Source: Aphrophora alni
Lineage: Eukaryota; Arthropoda; Insecta; Hemiptera; Aphrophoridae
DNA: 64,000 nucleotides
Assembly (NCBI GenBank): GCA_963513935.1
Contig: OY740774.1
Span: 28,043,949-28,107,948, forward strand
Direction: 5' to 3'
Position numbers and translations under genes: made by a program. The number at the start of each line of letters is the position of its first letter. Position 1 is the stretch's first letter. The notes beneath the pieces were generated by a model. It saw nothing but the letters and a program-made list of their open reading frames with translations. It was not told the DNA's origin and searched no databases. This document shows, in pieces, positions 1 through 12,593 of the stretch.

Positions 1-1569
1 TTCTTCGCTTATTTCTGGATGACGCTTCTTTTTGGTTGGTTGGATTTGATTTTTCAAACTTTAACCGTCTTTCAAAGTTCGTTAAATCTTGTTTCTTAGC
101 TGAGTTCAACGTACCTCTGCCTAGTTTTTTGTCTCTTTTTCTTTTGTTAACTTGGGCGTACACAACTTTCTAATTTCCCATGTTGTCACATTACATAACT
201 CAACTCTTCCTATTTAATTTGTCACGCTGCCCTCGCCCTTTCAATAATTTTGTAGTTTCGAAGTATTGTTTCCTTAGAAATCCTTTAACAAAATTTATTA
301 TGTGTTGGAGTGACGTTTATGTTTGACATTTATTTCTAACTGACAAGGTTTAAACATTTTGAATTGGACAAAGCTTTTACTTAGGGCTTCTCAACGTTAC
401 AATATATTATCTTAACAATCTAATACTGGGTCAAACTCCCACGCAAAAATTAATTGTTTTCTCCTGCTATATATTAGAAGGGTTATAGCCATCCGTCATT
501 CTAACATCATCAAATGCAGAAGGGGTAAAGGTACATCAGCCAGTTGTGATTTATCACTTTGTTGAAAAATATTCCAAAAATGTGTAAAACTTAGTTTTTA
601 TGATAAACCTTCTGAATCTGAACATTGGATGGCTTGACAGAATGACTGGTGTTTGTTTATGGCCTTGAGTTGACTCTGATTTTAACTGTTATCAGATTTG
701 TTTATTATATCGAATGTCTAATAAGTTATTGAACTCTTACAAAAAAGAGTTATTTTTATTTCGTGTAATAGTTTTGAGTTTGTAATGATGGTAGGAATTG
801 TTAAGTTGATAATAATAAGATGATAACAGTTAATAATGGAATGATATTAAACGAACCGTTCTTTTGTGTTTGTTATGTTGAAAACAAGTCAAAACATTTT
901 GTTGAAATACCATTTTCGGATGCATGAACGCGATTTAGCAACTCTTTTTGAAGGTTAAATGTAGTTATAACATCGTTATAATAAAATTTAAAAACTTTTA
1001 CATTTAATTCTCCTCTCGACTGTACGTTGCTTCTTTTTACAATACAACGAACATTTTTGTTCTAAATTTTATCTTGAAGACGTATATAACGATTTTGTTA
1101 AAATTTGGCGAATGTACTGTTTTGAAGTTCAAGTATAAATTAATTATTTATAAGTTAAATACCCATATACTGCGAACTAATAATGTACTAATAACGAAAT
1201 AAATTTGAGTCATGTACTACTCGAACAAATAAAGTGTTTACGAAACAGCAATGCAAGAATTAATCTATGTTTAATCCCACGCCTCCCTAATCATGAGTTT
1301 GAATTCCTTATACCACCCAACGCGCTTATATAAGAAAAATGTATAATCAGTCACAATATAAAAGTTAAAAATTAATAATTTTATCACTACAAATTTAGTA
1401 GTTGCTGAGGAGTGCTATGATTCGCCGAATTTCATGTGGTTGTCTTAAGGTTATTATTCTTAATTAGTGTTTTAAAAAAAATTTTACGTGTAATAAAATA
1501 ATAATTTGTATTAACCCTTCCCACCATTGTCATTATTGTGTTTTAAGTTCAGAACTGAATAAAATGTTT
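1..1569. other. AT-rich non-coding stretch, nothing recognised
   Basis: I see no coding potential, RNA gene or repeat of note here. Reading frames are closed by frequent stops and the base composition is that of the surrounding AT-rich background. Confidence 0.6.
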
Positions 1570-1690
1570 TGTTAATATGGTTTAATCGGACACTTGTCAT
1601 CATTTGTGTAAATAAAAACTGATACAAGAAGTTTCGAGAATATAAATCAACTCTCGTTATCAGGTGGTAAACCTAGAGCATAAAAGTGAA
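1570..1690 (+). repeat. Dispersed repeat family E, copy 1
   Basis: This segment carries the string catcatttgtgtaaataaa, then atcaactctcgttatcaggt, then gtaaacctagagcat. The same order of blocks recurs at 5120-5215, 36130-36250 and 38130-38240, and in reverse at 34855-34925. The copies differ at many positions, so this is an old interspersed family of unknown class. A small reading frame that begins just downstream (1702-1887) has no recognisable product. Confidence 0.55.
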
Positions 1691-2627
1691 AACGCCAACA
1701 TATGGCCCTAAGGCCATATTGGAAACTAAAACTAAAAAGAAACTCCACCCTAAAGCAGATCACGATTGCATTTAGTTTTAATTTTGACTGCTCAAGCCTA
1801 GATATACTTAATTTATACTTTCAAAACTTTGTGTTATTAGTTCTAAAACACTCAAGTGATGGCCAATCTACGATCAAACTATATTAATAATATGAACAAT
1901 TCAGCATTATCGAATACTTTGAAACCAAAATAAAATGTTTTACTGTAATATTTTTTGTGTAAAACTATTATTCATGTTTTAATGTTGATTCTTTATTAAT
2001 CTATTTCTTATTTGCCTTACATTATTAATCTCAGTAATTTGACTTAGAATATTTGAAGAAAATGTAACAAAATATTTTTTAAATATTGCTTTAAGCTCCC
2101 TCCCCCTCCATTTCCGAGCTTCGCTCGTCTTTCTAGTTACCTAAATCTAATCGTTATTGTACAAAATTGTGCGTTTTCTCTCATTTGGTGAAATGCATTA
2201 TTTCTAAAATGCAGAGGATATTGCCATAGAGCCTGAAAAAAAAACAGGATCAATTCTTATATTCAGAAATGCAATCATTGATAATGTGGACGTCATTCCG
2301 TTAGATTGACCTTTCTATTAATGAGAGGAAAATAAATATGTAGAACGGAAGGGGACTTTCAAGCGCAACTATCTTAGACAATAGTTTAAGTGTTATCGTA
2401 AAGTTTAAAAAATCACATTAAATAACAATTATAATCAATGAAATTAAAGTGACGTTTAACATATAGTTTTCTACCATCAGCTGGTTACCATTAATTGTTC
2501 ATTTCTATTTTTACATAGATCCTTATCTTTACTTTGTGTTATGAATAAGTAATGTGCTATAAATGAACAATTATGTGAAAAATTCTGCACACAGTTTTGT
2601 TTACTTTTTCTATCATTTATATGCAAG

Positions 2628-2630
<3 letters not shown>

Positions 2631-2674
<44 letters not shown>
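2631..2674. repeat. (AT)n microsatellite
   Basis: About 22 uninterrupted AT dinucleotides. It sits just upstream of a family A copy. Confidence 0.97.
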
Positions 2675-2676
<2 letters not shown>

Positions 2677-2734
2677 TATAAAGTTTATCGTTTTCTTGAT
2701 ATTCCATATTAAAAATTTTAGGACTGTCATTTTT

Positions 2735-3660
2735 AGGGTCCACAGGTAAAAATAAGGACGCTTAAAATTTCACGCGTTTATCTGTCCGTCTGTAAGTCGC
2801 AACCAATCTACAGACAAAACGATAAATCATATATATTTCAAACATTCCATTTATATTCTTTGTATTGTTTCACATATAGGAAACATAAAAATAATCTTGG
2901 ATAGTTGGGAAGGAAATTTATAGAGTTGGTAGATTTTTTGGAAATGTTTGTGTCGTGTTACAAATAAAACTAGAAATTAATCTGATTACGAATATATATG
3001 TTTATTAATTAACGAAAAAATTAATATGTTAGCGTTAGGTTACGTTTAAAGTGTCTGATATCATACCCCCTCCCCCTAACTTAAGTGTGACCTACAAATC
3101 TGAAAAAAAAAATGATTAGAAATTAAGTTTTAGTGCGAAATATATTAGTTTTTTTTGTAAAATGAACACAACTTAATTTAAACACAATTATAAATTCCTA
3201 GCATACAAGTTTTAACAGCTTTTTTTTGTGAGAGGTGAGAGAACAAATTCATTAGCCATTAAAGATGGAGTGCAATTTCATTGATTTCTCTTTATTGGGT
3301 TCGTAGGTAAAACCAAAGACCCTTAAATTTTAAGGACGTGTCTGTCAAGACAAGATGATAAATCCTATATATTTCAATCTTTGTATTGTCCCACATGTAG
3401 GAAAAATATAGTTGTAGCAAAAAAACAAAACCTTGGGGTAATCAATTTAAGGGGCAGAAATCATCCAGTTGAAAAATTTTATTTTAGGAGATATTATGTG
3501 TGGGGCATCAAACAAAACTAGAAGTTATTCTAATTACGAATATGTATGATTATTTGTCGAAGAAATTAATATGTTGGCGGTACGGTGCTTAAAAGACTTC
3601 TATTTTATAAAAATAACTGGACCTAAATGCCTAAGTCGTATGGTTTTAGCACACACTTGA
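2735..3660 (+). repeat. Dispersed repeat family A, long-short tandem dimer, + orientation
   Basis: Family A opens with a head like ggtccgtaggtaaaacc, then a block with gtctgtctgtaagtcgcaac, then atcctatatatttcaaa, then ttctttgtattgtcccac, and later gattacgaatatgtatg and aattaatatgttggcg. Here a long unit (about 2735-3297) runs straight into a second head at about 3298 and a shorter unit. The short unit ends in gtggttttagcacacacttgac-like sequence. The same long-then-short order is found at 55445-56420 and, inverted, at 29640-30425. No protein is encoded. The class is unknown. Confidence 0.75.
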
Positions 3661-5119
3661 CTGTTTTATTAAAATTTACAAAATTAAAATTTTATTTTGT
3701 TTTATAATCTGTTAAAAGCTTACATAAAAGATATACTGTGTATACATAATCTGGACGCAATGTTTCAACCATTTTAAGTTATGAATTCGTTTAACCACAA
3801 ATAGACCGACAATTGAGAAGGAAACGTTTTTGAATATAAATTTATTGGAACTTTGTTTCTTATTTTATGAAAGGAATTCACTTTATATAGAGTGATCAAT
3901 TATAAAAGTTATCCTGTGGACATTTCTTAGCTGGATTAAAATTAGTTTCAAATTTTCATATCATTCATGGACCAGTTCTAGTTGTGAGTCTGAGTTTACA
4001 TTTTGTCCATCGCTCGATGTTTTGATTACTTTTGTCTCTAGGGGTCACGCGACTCTGATGTCATATTAACTATATATTTAACGTTACTGTGGAGAGGGGG
4101 GGGGGGTTGACCGCAGGAGGTCAACCGAACTACAGGAATGTAAATATTTCAGTTGAAAATAAAATTTTGTAACCGGAGTTGTATGGTTTGATGAGGATGT
4201 TTTGATTGGTGAATTATTAATTAGATGATTTACGTATTGGTTAAAAATAAACGATGTTTCAATAAGGCATTTGCATTACTTAAAAAATACGCGAAAAAGA
4301 ATAAAAAAAGGAACAATCTTTATTACTTTATTTGTCCTTGTTATTTTTATTTATTACTTTTTTATGAGAGATAAGTTAGTATAGAAAGTCCCCCCCCCCG
4401 TTATAAGTTATTGATGCTTTTTGCTTTGTTCATTTAACTCGTCATTTTGTAAATCGTGCCTCAAATCTAATTTTTTATTACTACGCTTACTGTCCATATT
4501 AGTTTTACGCCAATTAGTTCAAACGTATATATTACTTACTTTTTGTCTGTATTGTAGTAGGGTCTTTTATAACGGCTCCAAATACTAATATATCATACAG
4601 ACAATTTTTTTAATTAAAGAAGTTAAGAAATACGAGACAGGTCCCATACTTTTGGAACATACTGTTCATATATGTATAAAAAAATAAGATAAAATATAAT
4701 ATAGTAGGATCGTTTACCCTTTGGGAAGTCTTACTATCCACAATACCATTACGTACTTAGTTCTTTAGCTAAACATTTATAATTGTGAATGGTTTTAAAG
4801 AAATAATGGTAAAAATATACTTTAATGTCTTTATGGAGGACATGAAGTCAACATCAGTTAAACATATTTTGATGAAAAGTAAATATAAATACACAAACCA
4901 ATACGTTAATCTGAAAATGGCGGTCGAATTAAAAAATAAATTTCAATACTTTTAAAAAAAATTTTAATTATAACTTTTAACCTTCATTATCTCATAACTC
5001 CTCATTTTGGGCTGCTTCAATTGTTGCCAAAGCATGATTTCTATGATTTATCTATAACTAACAATAGTAAGAACATAACCCTAAATAATTTTGTTTAAAT
5101 ACTAATAATATTATTCATG
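3661..5119. other. AT-rich non-coding stretch with short G and C runs
   Basis: No gene is visible. The only marked features are an 11-base G run at 4096-4106 and a 10-base C run at 4390-4399, both unusual against the AT-rich background and prone to length variation. Confidence 0.6.
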
Positions 5120-5220
5120 TAATTTATTCGGACATTTTCCATCATTTGTATACATGAACATTATTAACACTCTACATTTTGAAGATATGGATCAACTGTC
5201 GTTTTCAAGTGAAAAATCTT
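5120..5220 (+). repeat. Dispersed repeat family E, copy 2
   Basis: Shares with copy 1 the succession catcatttgtata, then tggatcaactgtcgttttc, then a tail beginning aagtgaaaaa. It is diverged and shorter than the 36130 copy. Confidence 0.45.
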
Positions 5221-5289
5221 GATAAACTTTTGAAAGGGGACGATTTAGCCTAGTTGTAGTACTAAAAATAGTAAACTAGGAAAGATAAT

Positions 5290-5590
5290 TAGGGATAAAA
5301 CTCGGCCTGGGCGGTTAATTTTGTGTTCTCTCGATCATTATCGCCTTATAAGAAAATATAAGGATCAAGGGTGTAATAAAACCACTAGACTTACAGTTCG
5401 TAGACATCGCCTTATAAAAAATGAGTTAAGCGAGTGCAGCGTATACTGACAGTTATTTTTATAAAGTCGAAATTATTTTAAGCTACATAACAACAACATG
5501 TTATTTTTTTCGTCAATTAAATATATATATTCCTAATCAGAAGACTGAGTTTTACTTTTTGTCCACTCACCAAAACCCTGTAGTCACTTA
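5290..5590 (-). repeat. Truncated mosaic of families B and A, minus orientation
   Basis: The left part contains gatcattatcgccttataa, the hallmark of family B read on the minus strand. The right part has gacagttatttttataaagtc followed by cgtcaa and taatcagaag blocks, which match the tail half of family A on the minus strand. The joined pieces look like nested or recombined fragments. Confidence 0.5.
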
Positions 5591-5644
5591 ATAAAATAAA
5601 AATTTTGTAGATTTAATTTATCTAAAAGTATTACCTTTCGTCCT

Positions 5645-5881
5645 TTAAGTTTTATCGTGTTATATATGTTATAACGCGTTTCGGGACCGTAATTCCATCT
5701 TCGGTTTTTCTTTCACTTGCTGAAAGTCGTTACATGGTTTAAAATTAAAATACACAAACTATGTATGTTTGTTCTGTAATGTTTAAATCTATAGAATGAC
5801 CTTCAGCGAGTGAAATAAAAACTGAAGATGGAATGACGGTCCCGAAACGCGTTTTAACATATAAAACAAGATAAAGCTGAA
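5645..5881. repeat. Imperfect inverted repeat with PLE-type motifs on both arms
   Basis: Left arm 5645-5728 and right arm 5798-5881 are reverse complements with roughly one mismatch in seven bases, separated by about 70 bp. Each arm carries the recurring motif: on the minus strand at 5676-5704 and on the plus strand at 5822-5851 (CTGAAGATGG, then a short spacer, then CGAAACGCG). The arrangement matches the inverted ends seen around the Penelope-like relic at 53.4-54.2 kb. I infer a non-autonomous or end-only derivative. Confidence 0.6.
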
Positions 5882-5899
5882 GGGTATAAGTAATTTAAG

Positions 5900-6854
5900 G
5901 TAATATATTTTGTTATATTTACTTAACAGAATTACTTTTTTATTAAGTGATTTGGATATCAAAATCAAATTTAAGTTTTATCACGTAAATATTGAAAATG
6001 TAACAACTAAAGCTATTCATTAGTAATTAGCATAATTACCTTTTCAAGTTTGATCGTTGTATTACAGAACAATTGAATGTTCGATAAACGTTCTCACTTT
6101 GCAACATTTAGGTTAAAATACGAATGAAACCATTCAGCTTTTATAGAGCAATCAACTTTATGATTAAACTTTATTAGAAAACTCTACGGCAAGCAATTAA
6201 ATCTTACCAGCAATAGAACAATTAAAATCCAATAGTATTACCGGATTACGTTCAACAGTTTCAAAATACATAATATTCAATCGTCTAAACGTAATACCCA
6301 CAATCGTGTCTTGTTAAAATATCCAATAACAAGAATTGCGGCACGCTTCCCAAACTGTTAAGTGAACAGCTGTTTACAAAGTTTTATGGCGCCACTGTTC
6401 CCTTTCATCGAAACCAATAAACGCTATTGGACATTTTGTTGATAAAAGTTTTATAAACATATTAAATGGTTTTTGTTTTTCTTGATAATATTGCTATTGT
6501 TTAATTTTAGTTGGACAATCGAATGTATTTTCTATTTCTGGCAAAAATAGTTTCTCGCTATTTTTGTACGAAAAGTAAAAGTTGACGTTAAAGCATGGAA
6601 ATGTTGTGTTTAACAAATCTTCTACCGTATCTACTTGTGTTTCCGCTGTGAAATTTCTTCCATATTTGTTATATTTTCTAATTTGAGGTTATGTTATTTT
6701 GTTTTTAGTAATATATGTCTTTTTTACTTTCTCACTCAAAGTTATGATGGTTCAAATACCTATGTCAAGTTACCGGGTGTATTCGTTTTGAGGTTTGTGA
6801 ATTTATAAAATAGGTTTCGTGAATTATGTCTGTCAGTCGTACGGTCTAAAAAAC
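5900..6854. other. AT-rich non-coding stretch, nothing recognised
   Basis: No open frame of useful length, RNA gene or clear repeat was seen. Confidence 0.55.
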
Positions 6855-7125
6855 ACGTGTACTCATTTTTATCAGATTTCCCCTCAGGATCTCACTGTAG
6901 TTGGCTTGGCAATTCCGAGGGAACCAATTTAGATCTACATCTTTTTTCACAAAGTCTTGGGTTAGACTGGTTTCTTCCACTTTCCTATCTGTTTTTTCTT
7001 GACCAACACTTGTTCTTTTCTGACACTAACGCTATTCGAGGTGTTCAGTTTGTTATTTTATATTATTTTGTTCCTTTTTTAAAAGGCGGCGATGACCGAG
7101 AGATTTTTCACCTTTAGATATTTGC
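6855..7125 (+). repeat. Dispersed repeat family B, copy, + orientation
   Basis: Family B in this orientation runs from ggcttggcaattccgag through gatctacatc and a CT-rich middle to aaggcggcgatgaccgagag and a terminal ttcacctttaga. An 86-codon open frame inside it is an accident of the repeat, since other copies have it broken. Other B copies lie at 10355, 11160, 29470, 34660, 36890 and 38375, and in the array at 22815-23960. Confidence 0.65.
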
Positions 7126-7204
7126 TATGTTTTGGTCATATCACGGTTTCTTAAAATTATTTTATAATTGAAAATTTGAGGGTAGCTGCCATAAGAAAAT
7201 AAAT

Positions 7205-7510
7205 AAAAAAGTCAAGCGTGTACTAAAATCACTCGATATAGGGTCCGTAGGAAAATAGGGACAGTTATTTTTATAAAGACGAAGTAGTTCAAGCGTCAAC
7301 TGGGTAGCTTTTATCCCGTCTTAAAATAACTTCAAAATCTTTTGTTTGCTAACGCTATATTTTTTATATATGTGGGTCAATACAAAGAATGTAATTACAA
7401 AGTTTGAAATATATAGGATTTATCGTCTTGCTTGTATTTACTGTTTGCGACTTACAGATAGACAGACATGCGCGTGAAATTATAACGATCCTTGGTTTTA
7501 CCTACGGACT
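7205..7510 (-). repeat. Dispersed repeat family A, short form, minus orientation
   Basis: On the plus strand it begins aaaaagtcaagcgtgtac and ends ccttggttttacctacgg, with gtttgaaatatataggattt and gatagacagacatgcgcg between. This is the reverse complement of the A short unit. It lies about 80 bp right of a B copy in the opposite sense. Confidence 0.7.
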
Positions 7511-7882
7511 CTAAAAAGCATTTTTTGTTTTTCTCAAAATCGCCCACACGGTTTTCATCAAATTTTGCCTCTAACGGAAACAAAATGTATTGGTCATCTT
7601 CCCTCCATAAATTCTGGTTCATGAGTTTATCGGTAAATAACAAAATCAGCAATAGGGCTGTTATAAAATCTCTGAAAATCGGCTTAACCGATTTCGTTTA
7701 AATAAATGTAAAATTTTTGAATAATGACTCTAACTCGCGTGCAAAATATATTACGGTTAAGATATAATGGAGGTGGGGGGGGGGGTGACTACTGCTATTG
7801 AAAGTCGAGTTTTAATCAAATACTATTTAAGCTGAGAACATGTTTTTGTATAAGCGAAGCAAATTTAGGTTTATATTTAAAT

Positions 7883-7883
<1 letters not shown>

Positions 7884-7914
<31 letters not shown>
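7884..7914. repeat. (TAT)n microsatellite
   Basis: Ten TAT/ATT units without interruption. A 10-base G run lies about 100 bp upstream (7775-7784). Confidence 0.95.
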
Positions 7915-7915
<1 letters not shown>

Positions 7916-7944
7916 TTTTTTTTACCAAAGACTGAAAGTTTGGG

Positions 7945-8030
7945 GATTGATTAATTTTGGTCGTTTTTTGATTTTGGGGATGGGTGAATGAGAAAATTCT
8001 TTAGTGTTTTTGCGTCATTTATTTAGTTTA
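7945..8030 (+). repeat. Short dispersed repeat (family I), copy 1
   Basis: The phrase tttttgattttggggatggg, then tgaatgagaaaatt, then tgtttttgcgtc is matched with substitutions at 52455-52540. Two copies only in this window. Confidence 0.4.
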
Positions 8031-8480
8031 TAAAACAAGTTGTTGGTGTTCATTTGATGCAGATTTTAGGAAGTTGTAATAGTTTTTTTTTCTTTTTTCA
8101 GAACTTAAAAATCTGCCTATATTTTGTAAACTAAGAACTGATTTTTCGGTTAACGATCTTTGCAATTGTTTGTAAAACTTGTTATAAACCAAATTTCAGG
8201 AAAATCCGACCAATGTTTCGATTTATTTAGTGTTCTTTAATATTTATAATATATTATGTATGTACAAATTTTGAAATTTGTTTTGGCTATTAAAATACAG
8301 ATAATTTTTGTTTTAATATATATAATTTAGCGCTGAATGAAATTTCGTCTACGTTTATACGCCCGTAATTACCTAAAAATAAATCCCAAAATTGATTTAA
8401 AAGCAATTTTATTTTAACAGATTTTTATGAAACTTGTAATATTTATTTTATAACCAAATTAATGACAAATGACAAGACGA

Positions 8481-8509
8481 CGTTTCAATAACTATGTCAC
8501 CATCCTCAG
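8481..8509 (-). other. PLE-type stem-loop motif (hammerhead-like), minus strand
   Basis: On the minus strand the sequence reads CTGAGGAT, then GGTGAC-ATA-GTTATT, then GAAACG. The middle can form a 6-bp stem (with G-U pairs) and a 3-base loop. CTGANGA and GAAA are the conserved hammerhead core strings. The extra T after CTGAGGA and the lack of a G-C pair next to the core depart from a classic hammerhead, so self-cleavage is not assured. Hammerhead motifs are known in Penelope-like retroelements. Confidence 0.5.
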
Positions 8510-8529
8510 TTGCTACCTGCACACAAATC

Positions 8530-9452
8530 CTACTGACAGTGGACTGTGACTACCTACACAACACAAATAAAGCTATATTGTATCTGTATTGCTCAAATAA
8601 AGTTTAAAAAAAAATGGAAATAGTGTTTTTATTCTTCATTTAGTTATTGAAGTTTCCACAAGTTTAGCTCATTCTGTTTTTAAAGCATTGCGTTCGAACA
8701 GTTACCTTTTTTTACGTAATTAAATTGGAAAGTGAATTGATGGCCACACCCAATTTTTGTAAGTAATCTCCATGATTGAAAACGATTTGAGCTTTGAATG
8801 TCGGAAGATTTCCAACGATCAGAAGTAAATTATAGGGTTAATAAAATCCCTTAATCGTTTCAAAACTACGTCCGATCAACACTTGGTAGCTTATTATTAT
8901 CTATTGAACGTTTGATTGCACTCATCCCTCCCATAATTATCGCATTGAGAATCTTACGGAATAGAAACTCTTAGTTACGTTTTCCCACAGGGCTAAAGGT
9001 GATTTAACCGTTCAACTTGAAGTTGGTCTCTAATCAAGGGTCAATAACCTCTCAAAGGTTTAGGCCATTGATGTACACACCCTAGTTCCTTACCTCTCAC
9101 TGTGCCAATAGGTAAATATTTACATTAGTTCTGATGTGTGATGTAAGATCCATTTTACTTTGATGGATTTATAGGTTATGAACAGATGTTTTTTATGAGC
9201 GGCTTCTGTTCACGTGTGTATGGAGTTTGGAACATCACATGGGTTGCCCTGTTTTTCATTGAATCAATAAATACATCTACGTGCAACTGATCCGCTACTG
9301 GAAGATGTTTAAACGCGAAAGAGTTTATCGATAACGCGCGAAATTAGTGAAAAAAGTAGTACATAAGGGGTAATTCTGTCCTTGTTTGGTCCACAGAGAT
9401 AATAGACAAAGAGAGAATATTTCTGTCTCTTTTGAGGTCTCCTCAGTTAAAA

Positions 9453-9453
<1 letters not shown>
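8530..9453. other. AT-rich non-coding stretch, nothing recognised
   Basis: No coding or RNA feature supported. Confidence 0.5.

Positions 9454-9505
<52 letters not shown>
9454..9505. repeat. Poly(A) tract, 52 bases
   Basis: An uninterrupted A run. It could be the 3' tail of a retroposed sequence inserted on the plus strand, but the upstream 100 bases do not match a recognised element. Confidence 0.95.
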
Positions 9506-9508
<3 letters not shown>

Positions 9509-10139
9509 ATATTTGCACGTTACACTCACCACTGGTGTTCCTTGGCATAGTAAAATAATCCAAATATTGTTTTAATTTTATTCTTAATTCTTTAATGCAT
9601 ATACAAGGTGTTCCCAAACTAATCTCCAAAACTTCACAATTCGGTTCCTTGGATATAAATTAAAAAATTCTTAAAATTCTGTTTTCAGTCTGTATGCCAT
9701 TTTGTGTGTGTGTGTGTGTTTTTTGTTTTTTTTTATAAAGAACATTATATTTTTGTAAATAAATTGGATATCGATACCAAATTTGGTATACATGTTTTTA
9801 TACGACCCTTTTATCAATGTTCTAAAAACAAGGATTTTATATATTTTTTCAAAATGGCGGCCGTTAAAAATTTTATTGTCGAATACTGTATTTGAAAAAC
9901 CATTAACTCTAATAAAATTTTACAAGAGATCAAAAAGTTATCTTTTGTAATGACAAACAAAATGAGTTTTGTAATTTTTTAGTACCTTAAAGGATAACAG
10001 AGTTATCGTTAAAAAACTGATTTTTTGATATCTTGTAATTTTTTTGTAAAGTTACAATTTGATATATTTGTCGTTATAAATTTTAAACAATCGTCATTTT
10101 GAAAACATTCAAAACAAAGTCTTAATAAAGTGTCATGTA

Positions 10140-10345
10140 AAAAAAAATATGTGTACCAAATTTGGACTAGATATCTAATTTATTTCCAAAAATAGATTTT
10201 TTTTTGTAAAAACACACAAAATGTTAGACAGACGGAAAACTAAACATTTTAGGGACATATGTTCATAGGAACTATTTTACTTATATTGACCTTTAAAGTC
10301 ATATCCGGAATTTTTGAATCGTTGTCATATCCTGTATTCAAATTA
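10140..10345 (+). repeat. Short dispersed repeat (family C), copy 1
   Basis: Contains tttgtaaaaacacacaaaatg, then ttagacagacggaaaac, then ttttagggacatatgttca, then tttacttatattgacc. The same succession with changes is at 52205-52400. Class unknown. Confidence 0.5.
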
Positions 10346-10354
10346 TATATGACC

Positions 10355-10540
10355 TTCAGAGGGTCTACACATCTTTCTTGCAGTCTTAAGATCTCTCTAA
10401 TTAGTTCTCTCTTGACTAACTTTTGATCTCTTCCGACACTGACGGTGTTAGAGTATTAGAGAGCTAGATGGTTTTTAATTATTAAAAAAAAAAGACGACG
10501 ACAAAGCTGGTATTCTCCTTTAAACAACAAGAAAAATACA
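10355..10540 (+). repeat. Dispersed repeat family B fragment, + orientation
   Basis: Recognised by ttctctcttgactaacttttg, then cttccgacactgacggtg, then agagtattagagagctag. A tail with cctttaaacaacaag lies at 10518-10532. A family A copy starts about 160 bp downstream and a further B copy follows it, giving a B-A-B order. Confidence 0.6.
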
Positions 10541-10696
10541 AATAACATATAAAGTATGTAAAGTTTACGATATTATCACAGGAAACTAAACAGTGAAATT
10601 GTTATGTAAATAACACTTAATATAGGTCAAAATTAGTTTCCTTCACTTCTAGTAGGCCTACTGTTATTGAACGTAACTAATCATTATGCTGTGTTA

Positions 10697-11150
10697 GGGA
10701 ACGTAGGTCAAACCAAGAACCTTTATAATTTCACCCGCATGTCTGTCTGTCTGTAAGTAAGTCGAAACCCGTCTTCACGACAGATAAATCATATATATTC
10801 TTTGTATTGTCCCACACATAGGAAAAATATAATGCTAACAAAACTTGACCTCTATGTAGTTAAAGGGCAAAAACTATGGAGTTGAAAATTTTTATTTGTA
10901 AATATCAAATAAAATAGAAGTTATTTCGATTAAGAATAGGTGTATTAGTTTAGCGAAAAAATAATATGTTGGCGCTAGGACAAATTTAAGGTATCAGATA
11001 TTATGTCTCCCCCCCCCACTCTAACTTGAACACGGCTTGACCAACAAATCTGAAAAAAAAAATTTGATTGTGAATTTACATTCCAATGCGAAATTTTAGA
11101 CCATCTGAGGGCTCATCTAGTTGTTAATATTATATTAATTATTTTATTAA
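10697..11150 (+). repeat. Dispersed repeat family A, long form, + orientation
   Basis: Head ggaacgtaggtcaaaccaag, then ctgtctgtctgtaagtaag, then ttctttgtattgtcccacac, then aatatgttggcgctagga and a C-rich block (11006-11015), ending in caaatctgaaaaaaaaaat and an A-long tail. It is flanked on both sides by B fragments. Confidence 0.75.
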
Positions 11151-11159
11151 AAAGTGTAC

Positions 11160-11405
11160 TCTGGGGGGCTTGGCAATCCCGAGTTAACCTTGCTGGATCT
11201 ACACCATCTTTTCATGTGGTCTTGTATTAGATCCTCTTTCATCTTTCCTATCAGGCGCTCTTGACCAATTCTTGTTATTTTCCAATACTAACGCGTTAGA
11301 GCCTTCAAAGATATCGGTCTTTATTTTATGTTCTTTTCTTTTTTTAATTAGGCGATGATAACTGAGAGGTTTTTCGCCTTTAAACAAGAGGGAAAAATCT
11401 TCAAA
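11160..11405 (+). repeat. Dispersed repeat family B, near complete, + orientation
   Basis: Runs from ggggggcttggcaatcccgag, through gatctacaccatct, cttgaccaattcttg and gtctttattttatgttc, to ggcgatgataactgagagg and cgcctttaaacaagag. It is one of the better preserved B copies and useful as a family reference. Confidence 0.7.
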
Positions 11406-12590
11406 AGTGTAAAAACTCCCCCCCCCCCACCAAATGACAAAATTACCATCTATCTAACAGTATAGGAATTATACCATGCGTTCAGTTCCTCTACAGTAGA
11501 CTGTGTGCGTAGACTTACTGTGCATTTTATTGTTGGCCCTCACTACTGTCCCAAACCCAATACAGGGAGTTCAATACACAAATTTGTTTCATTTCAGCGG
11601 AATATAAACTACTCACTGGAGGAGATTATTTGAACGCATCACATTGTTGCATAAAGAAACAATCTATGAGTAGAATGTATTGTAAGGCAAACCAGCTGTG
11701 AAATTATATTCCCAACTTGTCAACTATTTTAATTTTCATCGGCGAGGGCAGCAGCATTGGATTACCTGTTAAAGCCAACCGCATTGTCAAAGCACTCAAC
11801 TTTTTACCGCATTACGGAAGTAGTCTACAAAGAGCTTTTATGTATGTACATCTTCCTTTACTTTACGGTTAATCAAATAAAGTGAGCAGAAATATTGTAC
11901 AAATATTTCATTCTAGACTAATAAAGGTATGTGGTTTATATAACGTATACTGTGTGATAAAGACTGGCAACTTCTTGGAAGCAGTAAAAATGGATACTGT
12001 ATATCATTTTCATTGCTTCCTTACATATTACGTAATATAAAGGAAGTTTTGTGGTGGTACAAAACAATCCCGTGTTTTTCTGAGTCAATAGAAATATTTA
12101 ATTTAATTGATGTCTGGGTTGAGTGTCGCCCAAACGAGTGGATCGATGTGAATTAAATTTGATATTTGGGCAAACTTTTACTATATCTCGAGGTTGTTTT
12201 GTCGATAATTGAACATTAGGAGATCGACTAAAACTCAAAAGCGGTAAAAAAACATTTTTTTTAATCGTCCGCAAAGCCGTTTTAAAAATAAAAATCTACT
12301 ATACTAATTTCTTTGAAATCTTGGTAAATTTCGGAGATTAATGACTCCGAGTAATGCAGAAAATTGTATTACTTACGATTCAGGAATTAACGGGAAAATC
12401 CTTTTTAAGCCGTCAATAAAAACTCTTTTTTAATCAGATACGCCATCTTAGGACGAGTTTATGGCAGAAGCGAAGTGGAGAAAGTTAGCTCTTCTAAATA
12501 TATAAATATCTTTCATAATAATATAAAGAATCACACAAAGTTGAAGCTGCCCAAAAACTCCGACTTAACGTTAATACTATTATTTTAGTT
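11406..12590. other. Non-coding stretch, nothing recognised
   Basis: Apart from a C run at about 11417-11427, I see no gene, RNA or repeat with support. Confidence 0.5.
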
Positions 12591-12593
12591 ACA

